Positions 8,783 through 17,181 of a stretch of DNA of 64,000 nt are shown piece by piece; positions within the stretch are counted from its first letter, which is position 1; every line of letters begins with the position of its first letter. The stretch is from Microcystis wesenbergii NRERC-220 (GTDB lineage: Bacteria; Cyanobacteriota; Cyanobacteriia; Cyanobacteriales; Microcystaceae), in the NCBI RefSeq assembly GCF_032027425.1, contig NZ_JAVSJA010000001.1:744001-808000 (forward strand). Reading direction: 5' to 3'. The translations under genes were made by a program, and so were the position numbers. The notes beneath the pieces were generated by a model that did no database searches, was not told the origin of the DNA, and saw nothing but the letters and a program-made list of their open reading frames with translations.

Positions 8783-10207
8783 ATGTCAAATCTAATCCTT
8801 TTCTGGCATCGTCGCGATTTACGTCTCTCGGATAATATTGGACTGAGTAAAGCTAGGGAGCGCAGTCCGAAAATTATCGGGGTTTTCTGCCTCGATCCTG
8901 CTATTTTAGAAGGGGATGATATCGCCCCAGCTAGAGTTGCCTATCTCCTCGGTTGTCTAGAGGAATTAGAAAAAAATTATCGCCAAAAAGGTAGTCAATT
9001 ACTGATTATTCGCGGCAACCCCAGTCAAGCACTCGTCAACTTAGCCAGCAATTTATCGGCAAAAGCAGTTTTTTTTAACCTCGATATCGAACCCTACGCG
9101 CGTCAACGGGATCAACAGGTAATCGCCGCTTTACAAACAAAAGGAATTGAAGTAGAAACCTTCTGGGATCAACTTCTCCACGCTCCAGGGCAAGTCCTCA
9201 CCCTCTCAAAAAGTCCCTACACCGTATATACTCCTTTTTGGAAAAATTGGAGCCAATTAGCCAAAGCCAGCCCCAAAACCCTAGAAAACCTGCAAGGATT
9301 AGACGAAAATGAGGGGGAGAAACTCACAGAAACTATTAACTTACCAACCCTAGAAAATTTAGGTTTTACTTGGCAAAACCCCTTACCCCTCACCCCCGGA
9401 GAAAAGGCCGCCCATAGCAGATTAGAAGAATTTTGTCAAGGGGTTATTAACAATTATCAAGAAGATCGTAACTTCCCCGCTTTCGATGGGACCTCGCGCT
9501 TGAGTGCTGCTTTAAAATTTGGGGCGATTGGCATTCGCACAATTTGGACGGCAACCCTAGAGTTATTAGAAAATTGCCGCGCCCAGGAAGCAAAAGATAG
9601 TATTATCACTTGGCAGCAAGAGTTAGCTTGGCGGGAATTTTACCAGCATTGTCTCTATTTTTTCCCAGAATTGGCGGTCGGTGCTTATAGAAAAGAATTT
9701 CGTCATTTTCCTTGGCAGGATAACGAAGAACATTTTCAAGCTTGGTGCCAGGGAAAAACCGGCTATGCGATCGTTGACGCGGCCATGCGACAATTAAATG
9801 AAACGGGATGGATGCACAATCGTTGTCGCATGATCGTGGCGAGTTTTTTAACCAAAGATTTAATTATTAACTGGCAAAAAGGCGAAAAATACTTCATGCA
9901 GAAACTTTTTGATGGCGATTTAGCCGCTAATAATGGTGGTTGGCAGTGGAGTGCCTCTAGTGGCATGGATCCGAAACCTTTAAGAATTTTTAATCCCGCT
10001 AGTCAGACACAAAAATTCGATCCGGAAGGGGAATATATTCGTCAGTGGTTGCCGGAATTAGCTTCCGTAGATACGGAATATCTAGTAACCGGGAAAATCC
10101 CCCGTTTAGAAAGACATCGTTGTGGTTATCCTGAGCCAATTGTCGATCATAATCAACAACAAAAAGAATTCAAACGACTCTATAGTAATCAGAAGCCAAA
10201 ACAATAA
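8783..10207 (+). CDS. phrA: Deoxyribodipyrimidine photolyase
   Basis: A 474-residue class I cryptochrome/photolyase. The N-terminal alpha/beta domain starts with [15 protein letters not shown] and would hold the antenna chromophore. The FAD-binding helical domain carries the signature stretches [20 protein letters not shown] and [13 protein letters not shown]. It repairs UV-induced cyclobutane pyrimidine dimers using blue light. The close match to cyanobacterial CPD photolyases favours that over a cryptochrome. It ends only 6 bp from the convergent RND gene, with no clear terminator between them. Confidence 0.92.
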   Translation: MSNLILFWHRRDLRLSDNIGLSKARERSPKIIGVFCLDPAILEGDDIAPARVAYLLGCLEELEKNYRQKGSQLLIIRGNPSQALVNLASNLSAKAVFFNLDIEPYARQRDQQVIAALQTKGIEVETFWDQLLHAPGQVLTLSKSPYTVYTPFWKNWSQLAKASPKTLENLQGLDENEGEKLTETINLPTLENLGFTWQNPLPLTPGEKAAHSRLEEFCQGVINNYQEDRNFPAFDGTSRLSAALKFGAIGIRTIWTATLELLENCRAQEAKDSIITWQQELAWREFYQHCLYFFPELAVGAYRKEFRHFPWQDNEEHFQAWCQGKTGYAIVDAAMRQLNETGWMHNRCRMIVASFLTKDLIINWQKGEKYFMQKLFDGDLAANNGGWQWSASSGMDPKPLRIFNPASQTQKFDPEGEYIRQWLPELASVDTEYLVTGKIPRLERHRCGYPEPIVDHNQQQKEFKRLYSNQKPKQ

Positions 10208-10213
10208 AACTAG

Positions 10214-12859
10214 CTACTTTTGACCGGCTTTAATCTGGTTCCAAACATCCTCTAAACTTAGATATAACACAGGCACAACAATTAAACTCAACAGGGAAGA
10301 AGTGACTAAACCTCCCACAATCACCATCGCCATGGGTTGCCGCAATTCCGCACCAGTACCCAATCCCAAAGCGATCGGAATCATACCTAAAATTGTCGAA
10401 CAGGTGGTCATTAAAATCGGTCTTAACCTAATCATTCCCGTTTCTAAAACCGCTTCCTCCCGACTCCAACCCTGTTGACGCAATTGGTTAGTATAATCCA
10501 GCAATAACACAGCGTTTTTATCGAGTAATCCCAAGAGGAAGATAAACCCGATCAGAGAAATCATACTAAACTCACTACCCGTTACCAATAACCCCAACAT
10601 TGCCCCCACAATCGCTAAAGGTAAACATAAAGCGATGACGATAGTTTCTAGCAGTCTTCTGAATAATAGCCATAAAACTCCTAACATTAAAATTGTCGCT
10701 AGGATTAAAGTGCGACCAAAACTGCCCAAAACATCGCTACTTTGAGAAGAAGTACCCCAACGCTGTAAAGTTATCCCTTCCGGTAAAGGAATCCCTTCAA
10801 TTTTAATCGCCGCATCTTCTAATCCTAAATCGGGACTGAGATTAGCACTGAGAAAAATCGCCTGTTGACCATTTAAACGCTCGATCGCCAAAAAATCCCC
10901 CCGCTCATTTAATCTAGATGATAGGGAAATATCCTTCAAACCGGCGATTTTAGCAGCCTCAACCCGCAATTTCTCGGCACTATCGCGCAATAGCTGCAAA
11001 TTATCGCTTTTAATCGCAATTTGGATCGGCTTTTCCGCTTCCGTTTGCACAAAAGGAATGTCCTCGATACTGACATTCACCCCTCTAATTGGCGGTAAAA
11101 TTTGCCGAATCCGTTGCTGCACGGCACTGGTGTGAGATTTACGATCGCCCTTCAGTGTAACGTGAATTTTGCCCCGATTCGGCTCACCGCGTAAACCGGC
11201 GATCATAAAAGTCGATTCCACTTCCCCATCCTGCAAAATCGGCGCTTCTAATTTGCTGCCATCGCGGATAGTGCGACGCAAAAGAAAACTTTCGGGAGAA
11301 CTAGCTAACTGGGAAATCCAAGCGAAACTATCAGTAGAACTCTTAGCGGTCGGTTTATTAGGGCTAATTTGCGTTATTTTCGGCAAAGGAGAAGTATAAA
11401 CCAGATTAAACTCGCCGCGATCGAGTCGGGGAATAAATCCCCTAGAAATAAAAGGAATCAGGGCAATACCCGCCAAAAAGGTAATTAGGGCAATAGCAAT
11501 GACCAGCAAACGATGACGCAATGACCAGTTTAAGAGCCGTCGATAGGCGTTTTCAATCGGTCGCTTTTGTTTCGTCATTTTTGCCCGTGACTGCGGTTTC
11601 AGCCAATATACTGCCAAAACTGGCGATAAAGTTCGGGCGACCAACAGGGAAAAAATCACCGCAGCCGAGACAGTTAAACCGAAGGGTTGGAAAAACTGCC
11701 CCACCGCACCCCCCATAAAAGCCACGGGTATGAACACGGCAACAATGGTTAAAGTGGAGGCGGTGACAGCTAATCCGATCTCCCTTGTCCCCTTGAGTGC
11801 CGCATTTTTCGGGGTTTCCCCCGCGTCGATTAAACGGGAAATATTCTCCACATCAACGATCGCATCATCCACGACAATGCCAATCACCAAAGCCAGGGCC
11901 AGCAGCGTCAGGGTTTCCAGATTAAACCCATAGATGGCCATGATAATGAAAGTCCCCAAAAGAGATAGGGGGATAACCAGAGCAGAAATGATTGTAGCGG
12001 CGAAACTGCCTAAAAATATCAAGATCACCAGCACCGACAGCAAAACTGCCAAAAGTAAATCATCGATCGTGCCTTGTAGGGCAGCGCGAATATATTCCGC
12101 TTGGGTTTCAGCTAAAATTATCTTGACATCGGGCAGTTTTTGTGCTATGTCTTTAACCAGTTTTTCTGCTTGAGCGGCCAGATCGAGACTATTGGCGGCA
12201 CCTTTTTTGATTACCTGCACTGCGATTGCTTCTTGGCCATTAAAGCGTACCAGCGTGGGTAATGGTCGGGTTAAACTTTTATGGGGATTATCTTCCCTAA
12301 CTGTACCTTGACCGAGTAAATTAACTTTAGCCGTACCTGGGAGAGCTTTTAAGGGCGGAATTAAATTATCTTGGGCGATTTGGCTTAATTCTTCTAGATT
12401 TTTCTGCTCACTCACCAGCGTATATGTAACTGTTGCCGACTCATTTAAATCAACGGGGATAACTTCTGTGGTAGCTTGAGGGGGTAAAGGGACTTGCGAG
12501 ATAGCCTGTTTAACTGCTGCGGTGGCCTTGTCTAAATTTGTGCCAATTTTAAAGAAAACGCTGATTACTGACTGTCCGGGGGCAGTAGTCGAAGAAATAT
12601 CACGACGACCGGGGAGAGAGAAAAGAGGATTTTCTAGGGGTTTAGTTAATTGCTGTTCCGTGGTGATAGCAGTAGCTAAATCCGCTTGAGCGTTAATTAT
12701 GACGACTGGAAAGCTGATATCTGGGAAAAGCGCGTATTTTAAGGAACTAAAAGCCAAAATTCCCGCCACGGCCACCGCTAACCAGAAAGCAATGGTTAAC
12801 CTCGGGGCATTAATCGCTATTCGAGAGATATTCAGACGTTCTCGCCATGATTCTTTCAT
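10214..12859 (-). CDS. RND-family efflux transporter (AcrB/HAE1 type)
   Basis: An inner-membrane proton-driven exporter subunit. It shows the RND plan: one N-terminal membrane helix (about 20-40), a periplasmic porter domain, a helix bundle including the motif LALVIGIVVDDAIVDVEN with the proton-relay Asp pair, a second porter domain, and a final helix bundle (FIFLLGLLDKNAVLLLDY). At 881 residues it is shorter than the usual 1,000-1,050, the reduction mostly in the porter domains. No membrane-fusion-protein or outer-membrane gene is adjacent, so partners must be encoded elsewhere. Substrate cannot be told from sequence. Confidence 0.9.
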   Translation of the reverse strand: MKESWRERLNISRIAINAPRLTIAFWLAVAVAGILAFSSLKYALFPDISFPVVIINAQADLATAITTEQQLTKPLENPLFSLPGRRDISSTTAPGQSVISVFFKIGTNLDKATAAVKQAISQVPLPPQATTEVIPVDLNESATVTYTLVSEQKNLEELSQIAQDNLIPPLKALPGTAKVNLLGQGTVREDNPHKSLTRPLPTLVRFNGQEAIAVQVIKKGAANSLDLAAQAEKLVKDIAQKLPDVKIILAETQAEYIRAALQGTIDDLLLAVLLSVLVILIFLGSFAATIISALVIPLSLLGTFIIMAIYGFNLETLTLLALALVIGIVVDDAIVDVENISRLIDAGETPKNAALKGTREIGLAVTASTLTIVAVFIPVAFMGGAVGQFFQPFGLTVSAAVIFSLLVARTLSPVLAVYWLKPQSRAKMTKQKRPIENAYRRLLNWSLRHRLLVIAIALITFLAGIALIPFISRGFIPRLDRGEFNLVYTSPLPKITQISPNKPTAKSSTDSFAWISQLASSPESFLLRRTIRDGSKLEAPILQDGEVESTFMIAGLRGEPNRGKIHVTLKGDRKSHTSAVQQRIRQILPPIRGVNVSIEDIPFVQTEAEKPIQIAIKSDNLQLLRDSAEKLRVEAAKIAGLKDISLSSRLNERGDFLAIERLNGQQAIFLSANLSPDLGLEDAAIKIEGIPLPEGITLQRWGTSSQSSDVLGSFGRTLILATILMLGVLWLLFRRLLETIVIALCLPLAIVGAMLGLLVTGSEFSMISLIGFIFLLGLLDKNAVLLLDYTNQLRQQGWSREEAVLETGMIRLRPILMTTCSTILGMIPIALGLGTGAELRQPMAMVIVGGLVTSSLLSLIVVPVLYLSLEDVWNQIKAGQK

Positions 12860-12869
12860 GTTTGTTGAA

Positions 12870-12967
12870 TAAGTGGGGTATGGGGTGTGGGGTGTGGGGT
12901 GTAGGGTGTGGGGTGTTTTCTCAGTGAACTGATAACTGATAACTGATAACTGATAACTGATAACTGA
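12870..12967. repeat. G-rich repeats and heptamer (CTGATAA) array
   Basis: Upstream of the RND gene, TGGGGTG-type units repeat from about 12870 to 12915, followed from 12929 by about five and a half tandem CTGATAA heptamers. The same heptamer recurs at 41351-41447 and, in the opposite sense, at 48998-49143. This is the short tandemly repeated repetitive (STRR) class known from cyanobacteria. Confidence 0.85.
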
Positions 12968-13423
12968 CTCCTAACCCCATGGTAGATGTTGGATTTTTGC
13001 AGGAGTTCTATTTTTCGACAAAGATAAGCAAAAATTATTTATTGACTGTAAAAACTTGAGAATATTTAAATTAATATTCCGCAATATTTATAAATTCTTA
13101 AGAATTAATTGAGAAAGATTTTTATTTAACAACGACGTTATCATGGTAACAGCGATTTGATAGAATTTCATAGTGGCTTATTCTGTGCTTTTTTGGGCAG
13201 CAATGGTTGAAACCCTTGCCACACCTAGAAGGTGATCCTAATTAAGACGGGTAAATCAGTCATTTTCACCCACAACGATGATCTTTTTTTTATGTAGTTT
13301 TATTGCAAAAAAAAAGTTTTTTTGACAAAAAGCATAAAGTATGATATATGAGCGGGTAATTATGAATTATGAATTGGGGAGAAGGGAGAGGGGAGAAGGG
13401 AGAAAAAAAGCTGATTACTGATA
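12968..13423. other. Intergenic stretch, no gene recognised
   Basis: AT-rich DNA with no credible reading frame. It contains long A and T runs near 13310-13325 and a TTGACA-like hexamer near 13322, but no convincing -10 at a proper distance from a downstream gene. It ends in a short purine-rich GGGAGAAG repeat against the first MITE. Confidence 0.6.
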
Positions 13424-13526
13424 AGTACCTAAGCAAAATTAATTACACATATCTAACCACCTCTTGCATGAGTGCCTTTTGCATGAGTGCCTTTCTTAAC
13501 TAGGAAATTTATTTTGCACGACTACT
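13424..13526. mobile_element. MITE family A, copy 1 (103 bp)
   Basis: Terminal inverted repeats AGTACCTAAGCAAAATTAATT (left, about 21 bp) and its imperfect complement on the right (TTTATTTTGCACGACTACT) enclose a non-coding core with the duplicated phrase GCATGAGTGCCTTT. TA dinucleotides flank it at 13422-13423 and 13527-13528, the target duplication of IS630/Tc1-mariner transposases. A second copy at 55826-55927 interrupts a transposase gene, proving mobility of the family. Confidence 0.85.
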
Positions 13527-13673
13527 TAAGTAGCTGTTTATAATTAAATTGAAAATGGATTTTAGGCTCGATCCCCCCTTGATAAGGGTAGGGTTGATTC
13601 ATGAATCAACCCTACCTTGAATCAGCCCTATGATAAGGGGGGTGTCTGACAACTTTTAACACCTACCTACTTA
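13527..13673. mobile_element. MITE family B, copy 1 (147 bp)
   Basis: Begins TAAGTAGCTGTTTATAATT and ends ACACCTACCTACTTA, with inverted TAAGTAG ends. The core holds GATCCCCCC...AAGGGGGG stems and the palindrome GGTAGGGTTGATTCATGAAT... (13587-13617). It directly abuts MITE A at the shared TA. Other members are at 15798-15933, 15972-16166 and 47239-47541. Confidence 0.8.
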
Positions 13674-13689
13674 ACTGCTCCCTTCCCTG

Positions 13690-14055
13690 CTATTCATACA
13701 AAATCTCATCAAAACAAGCTTCTCCCACACTGGATAAAGTCCTAGCGGCAGCTTTATCGGTTTTCGACTTCTGCACGAGGGCGCGGAATTGCTGTAGATT
13801 GTAACGAGCTTGGAATTTTTTAATCGTGCAGTCGCATAGGTCTTTTGCCACATCAGCAGCTAATCCTTCCCCGCGCGCTCTTTGTAAACATTCTTGACGA
13901 TAACTGTCGAAAGTCGTGGCAGTATTAGAACTTTGGCTAAGGTAAACGGCATTATTAGCCTTTACTGGAAAGCATAAAGCTAATAAACCGATAAAAGTTA
14001 GTAAATACCTTTGATTTATCATCATAATCGCTTTTTTAAGCCTGAAATCCTCCAC
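13690..14055 (-). CDS. Small secreted protein, function unknown
   Basis: A 121-residue protein whose N-terminus is a signal peptide if it starts at the internal methionines (MMINQRYLLTFIGLLALCF, cleavage near VKANNA). The mature part contains several cysteines (ECLQRA, DLCDCTIKKF, GEACFDEI), consistent with disulfides in the periplasm. I recognise no family with confidence; short cyanobacterial exported proteins with this helical, cysteine-spaced pattern are common. MITE B lies directly downstream of its stop. Confidence 0.6.
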   Translation of the reverse strand: MEDFRLKKAIMMINQRYLLTFIGLLALCFPVKANNAVYLSQSSNTATTFDSYRQECLQRARGEGLAADVAKDLCDCTIKKFQARYNLQQFRALVQKSKTDKAAARTLSSVGEACFDEILYE

Positions 14056-14159
14056 TAGATTAGAGAAGGGCTGCCTAAATTATAGATTGAGTGCTTGACT
14101 CTTGGGTTCCACTCTTGGCAAACTGTCAACTGTTATGTTAGGATAAAGGTCTATTGATC

Positions 14160-14230
<71 letters not shown>

Positions 14231-14278
14231 TGAAAAATATCGGCAATCTTTTCCTGATTGCCTTGTCTAAATGAAAAT

Positions 14279-14896
14279 TTAACAAGGTTTTACTTGATAG
14301 GCTGCCACTAGATAGCGAAAAATATACTCGACTATCTCTAAATAATTCTCGGTAGTTTCTAGAGACTCACCCCACACCGTCACGCCATGGTAAGAAATCA
14401 GTAAAGCGGGAATTTCTGGGGGGAAAGTTGACAATCTACTTTCTATTTCTGCGGCAATTTTCGGCACATCGAGATAGTTAGCAAAAACTGGCATAAATAC
14501 TTGAGGATTTTCTACCCAAATACCTAAACCTTTCAACATTTCTAAGGGAGGTAACGATAACTTGTCCTCGCGAGCAAAACGGCAAACTAAATTCGCTTCC
14601 ACCGAGTGGACATGATAACAAGCTTGTGCTTGGGGAAAGAGGCAATAAATCACCCGATGAATGCTAGTTTCTGCCGAAGGACGATTATCCCGATGAGCTA
14701 ATTCTCTGACTTTTCCCGTCAGATCCACTCGCACAAAATCCTGTTCTGTGAGTTTACCTTTACTTTTGCCACTGGCAGTAATCCAAAAACTATGGTCATC
14801 AACTTTAGCGGATAAATTACCCGCAGTACCAAGCATCCAACCCAGTTGATAAAATCTTCGGGCAGCTGCCACTAGAGATAGACGAGGATCGCTCAT
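14279..14896 (-). CDS. mtnB: Methylthioribulose-1-phosphate dehydratase
   Basis: Class II aldolase-fold enzyme of the methionine salvage pathway, dehydrating 5-methylthioribulose 1-phosphate. The N-terminal RFYQLGWMLGTAGNLSA is typical of MtnB; zinc ligands are visible as H94 and H96 in CYHVHSVEAN and a third His in SYHGVTVWG. At 205 residues the length matches. No other mtn gene is adjacent. Confidence 0.9.
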   Translation of the reverse strand: MSDPRLSLVAAARRFYQLGWMLGTAGNLSAKVDDHSFWITASGKSKGKLTEQDFVRVDLTGKVRELAHRDNRPSAETSIHRVIYCLFPQAQACYHVHSVEANLVCRFAREDKLSLPPLEMLKGLGIWVENPQVFMPVFANYLDVPKIAAEIESRLSTFPPEIPALLISYHGVTVWGESLETTENYLEIVEYIFRYLVAAYQVKPC

Positions 14897-15042
14897 GGTT
14901 TTTAGAGATATGGTAGATAGGGACTGACTATTATGACATCCTCACCCCCCTTTAAGGTTAGGGTTGTTTCATAATACGGTCAGAAAGTCAAAAGCAATCA
15001 CTATCAGGTAAAATAGAGAGTGACCGTTAATATTTTAAAGAT

Positions 15043-15243
15043 ATGTTTAGCTTAATAGAAAAACTTAAATAAGTCAAGGACTCTCGGAAAAATAAACGGA
15101 AAAGACATCCTTTATCGCTAGTTTTGCTAATAATAATATTAGGAACTATGCAAGGATACTCAGGCTATAGAGAGCTAGGGGATTTTGCCAAAAGTCTGCC
15201 AATTTGACCAAAATCTAACCAGCAATTATTGGCATCAATCAGG
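15043..15243 (+). pseudogene. ISAs1-type transposase relic (N-terminal part)
   Basis: Reading from the ATG at 15043 gives MFSLIEKLK, a TAA, then VKDSRKNKRKRHPL, LVLLIIILGTMQGYSGYREL and GDFAKSLP, another stop (TGA at 15205-15207), and PKSNQQLLASI. This order matches the DDE_Tnp_1-associated N-terminal domain of ISAs1-family transposases. Two in-frame stops and loss of the DDE catalytic domain make it dead. Confidence 0.65.
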
Positions 15244-15258
15244 TCGCAACTACTTATT

Positions 15259-15738
15259 TCAAGAGCGATTATCGCGATTAACTTTTCTGATTAACCAATA
15301 ACTTGCCGCTAAAGCTAAGGTTCCCACGGTGAGGGCAATTAAATCATCTTTACTGTATTTATTGGGATCGAAAATAATAATTTTTCGAGAGATGGCAATC
15401 AGGGCAGTAACTACTACTAATTCAACCTGTACGATGTGTTTTCTTAAGTAAGCAGTGACGTTTTCTAATAACTCTAAAGCGATCAAAATATTGAGAAATA
15501 ATCCGAATATTTCAATTAAAGTTTTACTAAAAAAACCGACGGGTTCCGTAGTAAATAGGTCTTTGATTAGGATAACTACTAAATCATAAAGAGAAACAAT
15601 AATAACAACAATTAAGGCTACGGATAAAACCTTAGAAACTATGTTTTCGATGAGATGAATCGACCTCATGAAATCTTCATCGCGCCATTGTTGACCAAAA
15701 TTGATAAGTAGTTTCCGTATCTGTTTGAGCATGATCAA
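15259..15738 (-). CDS. PsiE-like (phosphate-starvation-inducible) membrane protein
   Basis: A 159-residue protein with about four hydrophobic helices (residues 35-58, 75-95, 105-120, 130-148) in the arrangement of the PsiE family (LYDLVVILIKDL, LLENVTAYLRKHIVQVELVVVTALIAISRKIII). PsiE is induced by phosphate limitation in E. coli; function is unknown. Small variant of a widespread cyanobacterial membrane protein. Confidence 0.8.
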   Translation of the reverse strand: MIMLKQIRKLLINFGQQWRDEDFMRSIHLIENIVSKVLSVALIVVIIVSLYDLVVILIKDLFTTEPVGFFSKTLIEIFGLFLNILIALELLENVTAYLRKHIVQVELVVVTALIAISRKIIIFDPNKYSKDDLIALTVGTLALAASYWLIRKVNRDNRS

Positions 15739-15797
15739 TTAAGTAAAAAGTAAAAATTATTATTGTATTTTATTGCTAATTGTTCTATTTAGCTAAC

Positions 15798-15933
15798 AAG
15801 TAAGCCGATCCCCCCTGCCCCCTTATTAAGGGGGGTGCCGATCCCCCCTGCCCCCTTATTAAGGGGGGTGCCGATCCCCCCTGCCCCCCTTAATAAGGGG
15901 GGTATCTGACAATTTTTAACATCTACTTACTTA
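15798..15933. repeat. MITE B derivative with three tandem hairpin units
   Basis: Ends AAGTAAG and CTTACTTA are inverted. Between them are three tandem 33-34 bp units of the form GCCGATCCCCCC-TGCCCCC-TTATTAA-GGGGGGT, each able to form a G/C hairpin. The right side (TCTGACAATTTTTAACATC) is the MITE B right end. Confidence 0.8.
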
Positions 15934-15971
15934 GAACTCTCGAAATAATTGGGTGTATCTTAATTTTGCCT

Positions 15972-16166
15972 TCGATCCCCCCTTAATCCCCCCTTGATAA
16001 GGGGGGTGCCGATAGGCGGGGGGATCCCCCCTTAATCCCCCCTTGATAAGGGGGGTGCCGATAGGCGGGGGGATCCCCCCTGCCACCCTTGATAAGGGGG
16101 GTGCTGATCCCCCCTGCCACCCTTAATAAGGGGGGTGTCTGACAATTTTTAAAATCTACCTACTTA
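15972..16166. repeat. MITE B derivative with four hairpin units
   Basis: A second expansion just downstream: GATCCCCCCTTAAT-CCCCCCTTGATAAGGGGGG units joined by GTGCCGATAGGCGGG linkers, then two shorter units, ending with the MITE B right end TAAAATCTACCTACTTA. No left MITE end is evident. It lies downstream of nrtD and psiE-like genes, where such stems could act as transcription barriers. Confidence 0.75.
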
Positions 16167-16262
16167 GAAATAATTTTACTTGAAGAAGGCTTCCCTAGAA
16201 AAAAATCTAGGTGCGATCGCTATTAAGTCAACCGCACCCCAAACTAATACAAATGCTCACAT

Positions 16263-17102
16263 CTAGCTGACATCATCGTGAGCGAAACGATTATAGAGGA
16301 AGTCGAGGGCATAGTTACGCAGACGATAATATTCAGGGTCCTCCATAATTCTCTCCCGATCGCGGGGACGGGGGAAATGAATATTCATCACTTCGCCGAT
16401 TTTCGCTTCCGGTCCATTGGTCATCATTACCAGCTTATCAGCGAGGAAAAGGGCCTCATCGATATCGTGGGTAATCATCAACACCGTACAGCGTTTATCT
16501 TGCCAGATTTTCAGCAATTCTTCCTGTAATTCCTCTTTGGTAATCGCATCCAACGCGCCGAAAGGTTCATCAAGAATCAACACTTCCGGACGGATAGAAA
16601 GGGCCCGGGCGATCGAAACCCGTTGTTTCATCCCCCCGGAGATTTGGGGAGGGGTTTTATCCATAGCTTCCGTTAAACCCACCATAGCTAAATGTTCCCG
16701 CACGATCGAGCGTTTTTGTGCCTCTGGAGCATTGGGAGACACCGCATCTACCGCGAGATAGACATTTTCAAAAACGCTTAACCAAGGCAATAAAGCATAG
16801 TTTTGAAACACTACCATGCGATCGGGCCCGGGTTTAGTAATTTTCTTACCGTTAACTTTAACGATGCCATCGGTGGGAGAAGAAAAACCCGACACCATAT
16901 TTAATAGGGTGGATTTACCGCAACCGGAGTGACCGATCACACAGATAAATTCACCTTCATTGATGCTGAGATTAACGTCCTTGAGGACGGTGTAGGGGCC
17001 TCTAGGAGTGGGATAAACCTTAGAAACTCCTTCAATGGTAACAAAAGCTTCTTTAGTGGGGGCCTGGGTTGCTCGGTTAACTGTGTCGGTGGTGGTGTAC
17101 AT
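16263..17102 (-). CDS. nrtD: NrtD, nitrate ABC transporter ATPase
   Basis: ATP-binding subunit of the NrtABCD nitrate/nitrite importer. It has Walker A GHSGCGKST, signature ISGGMKQR, Walker B VLILDEPFGALD and the H-loop ITHDIDEA. I chose the ATG at 17102 (279 residues, MYTTTDTVNRA); a TTG at 17138 would add twelve unconserved residues. Last gene of nrtABCD, 79 bp after nrtC. It pairs with NrtC to power transport through NrtB. Confidence 0.93.
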   Translation of the reverse strand: MYTTTDTVNRATQAPTKEAFVTIEGVSKVYPTPRGPYTVLKDVNLSINEGEFICVIGHSGCGKSTLLNMVSGFSSPTDGIVKVNGKKITKPGPDRMVVFQNYALLPWLSVFENVYLAVDAVSPNAPEAQKRSIVREHLAMVGLTEAMDKTPPQISGGMKQRVSIARALSIRPEVLILDEPFGALDAITKEELQEELLKIWQDKRCTVLMITHDIDEALFLADKLVMMTNGPEAKIGEVMNIHFPRPRDRERIMEDPEYYRLRNYALDFLYNRFAHDDVS

Positions 17103-17181
17103 GATTAGTCTTTGGGGGAAATTAGTTAATAGGGGCAATGGCCGGGGATAATTGGCTAGGAATTATCCCCTTAGTCGATTT

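Noticed and set aside
11169-12173. Several plus-strand frames opposite the RND pump
   Set aside because: Antisense shadows of a membrane protein gene.
13300-13345. Promoter with TTGACA near 13322
   Set aside because: No gene starts downstream on that strand before the MITEs, and no -10 at 16-18 bp spacing is convincing.
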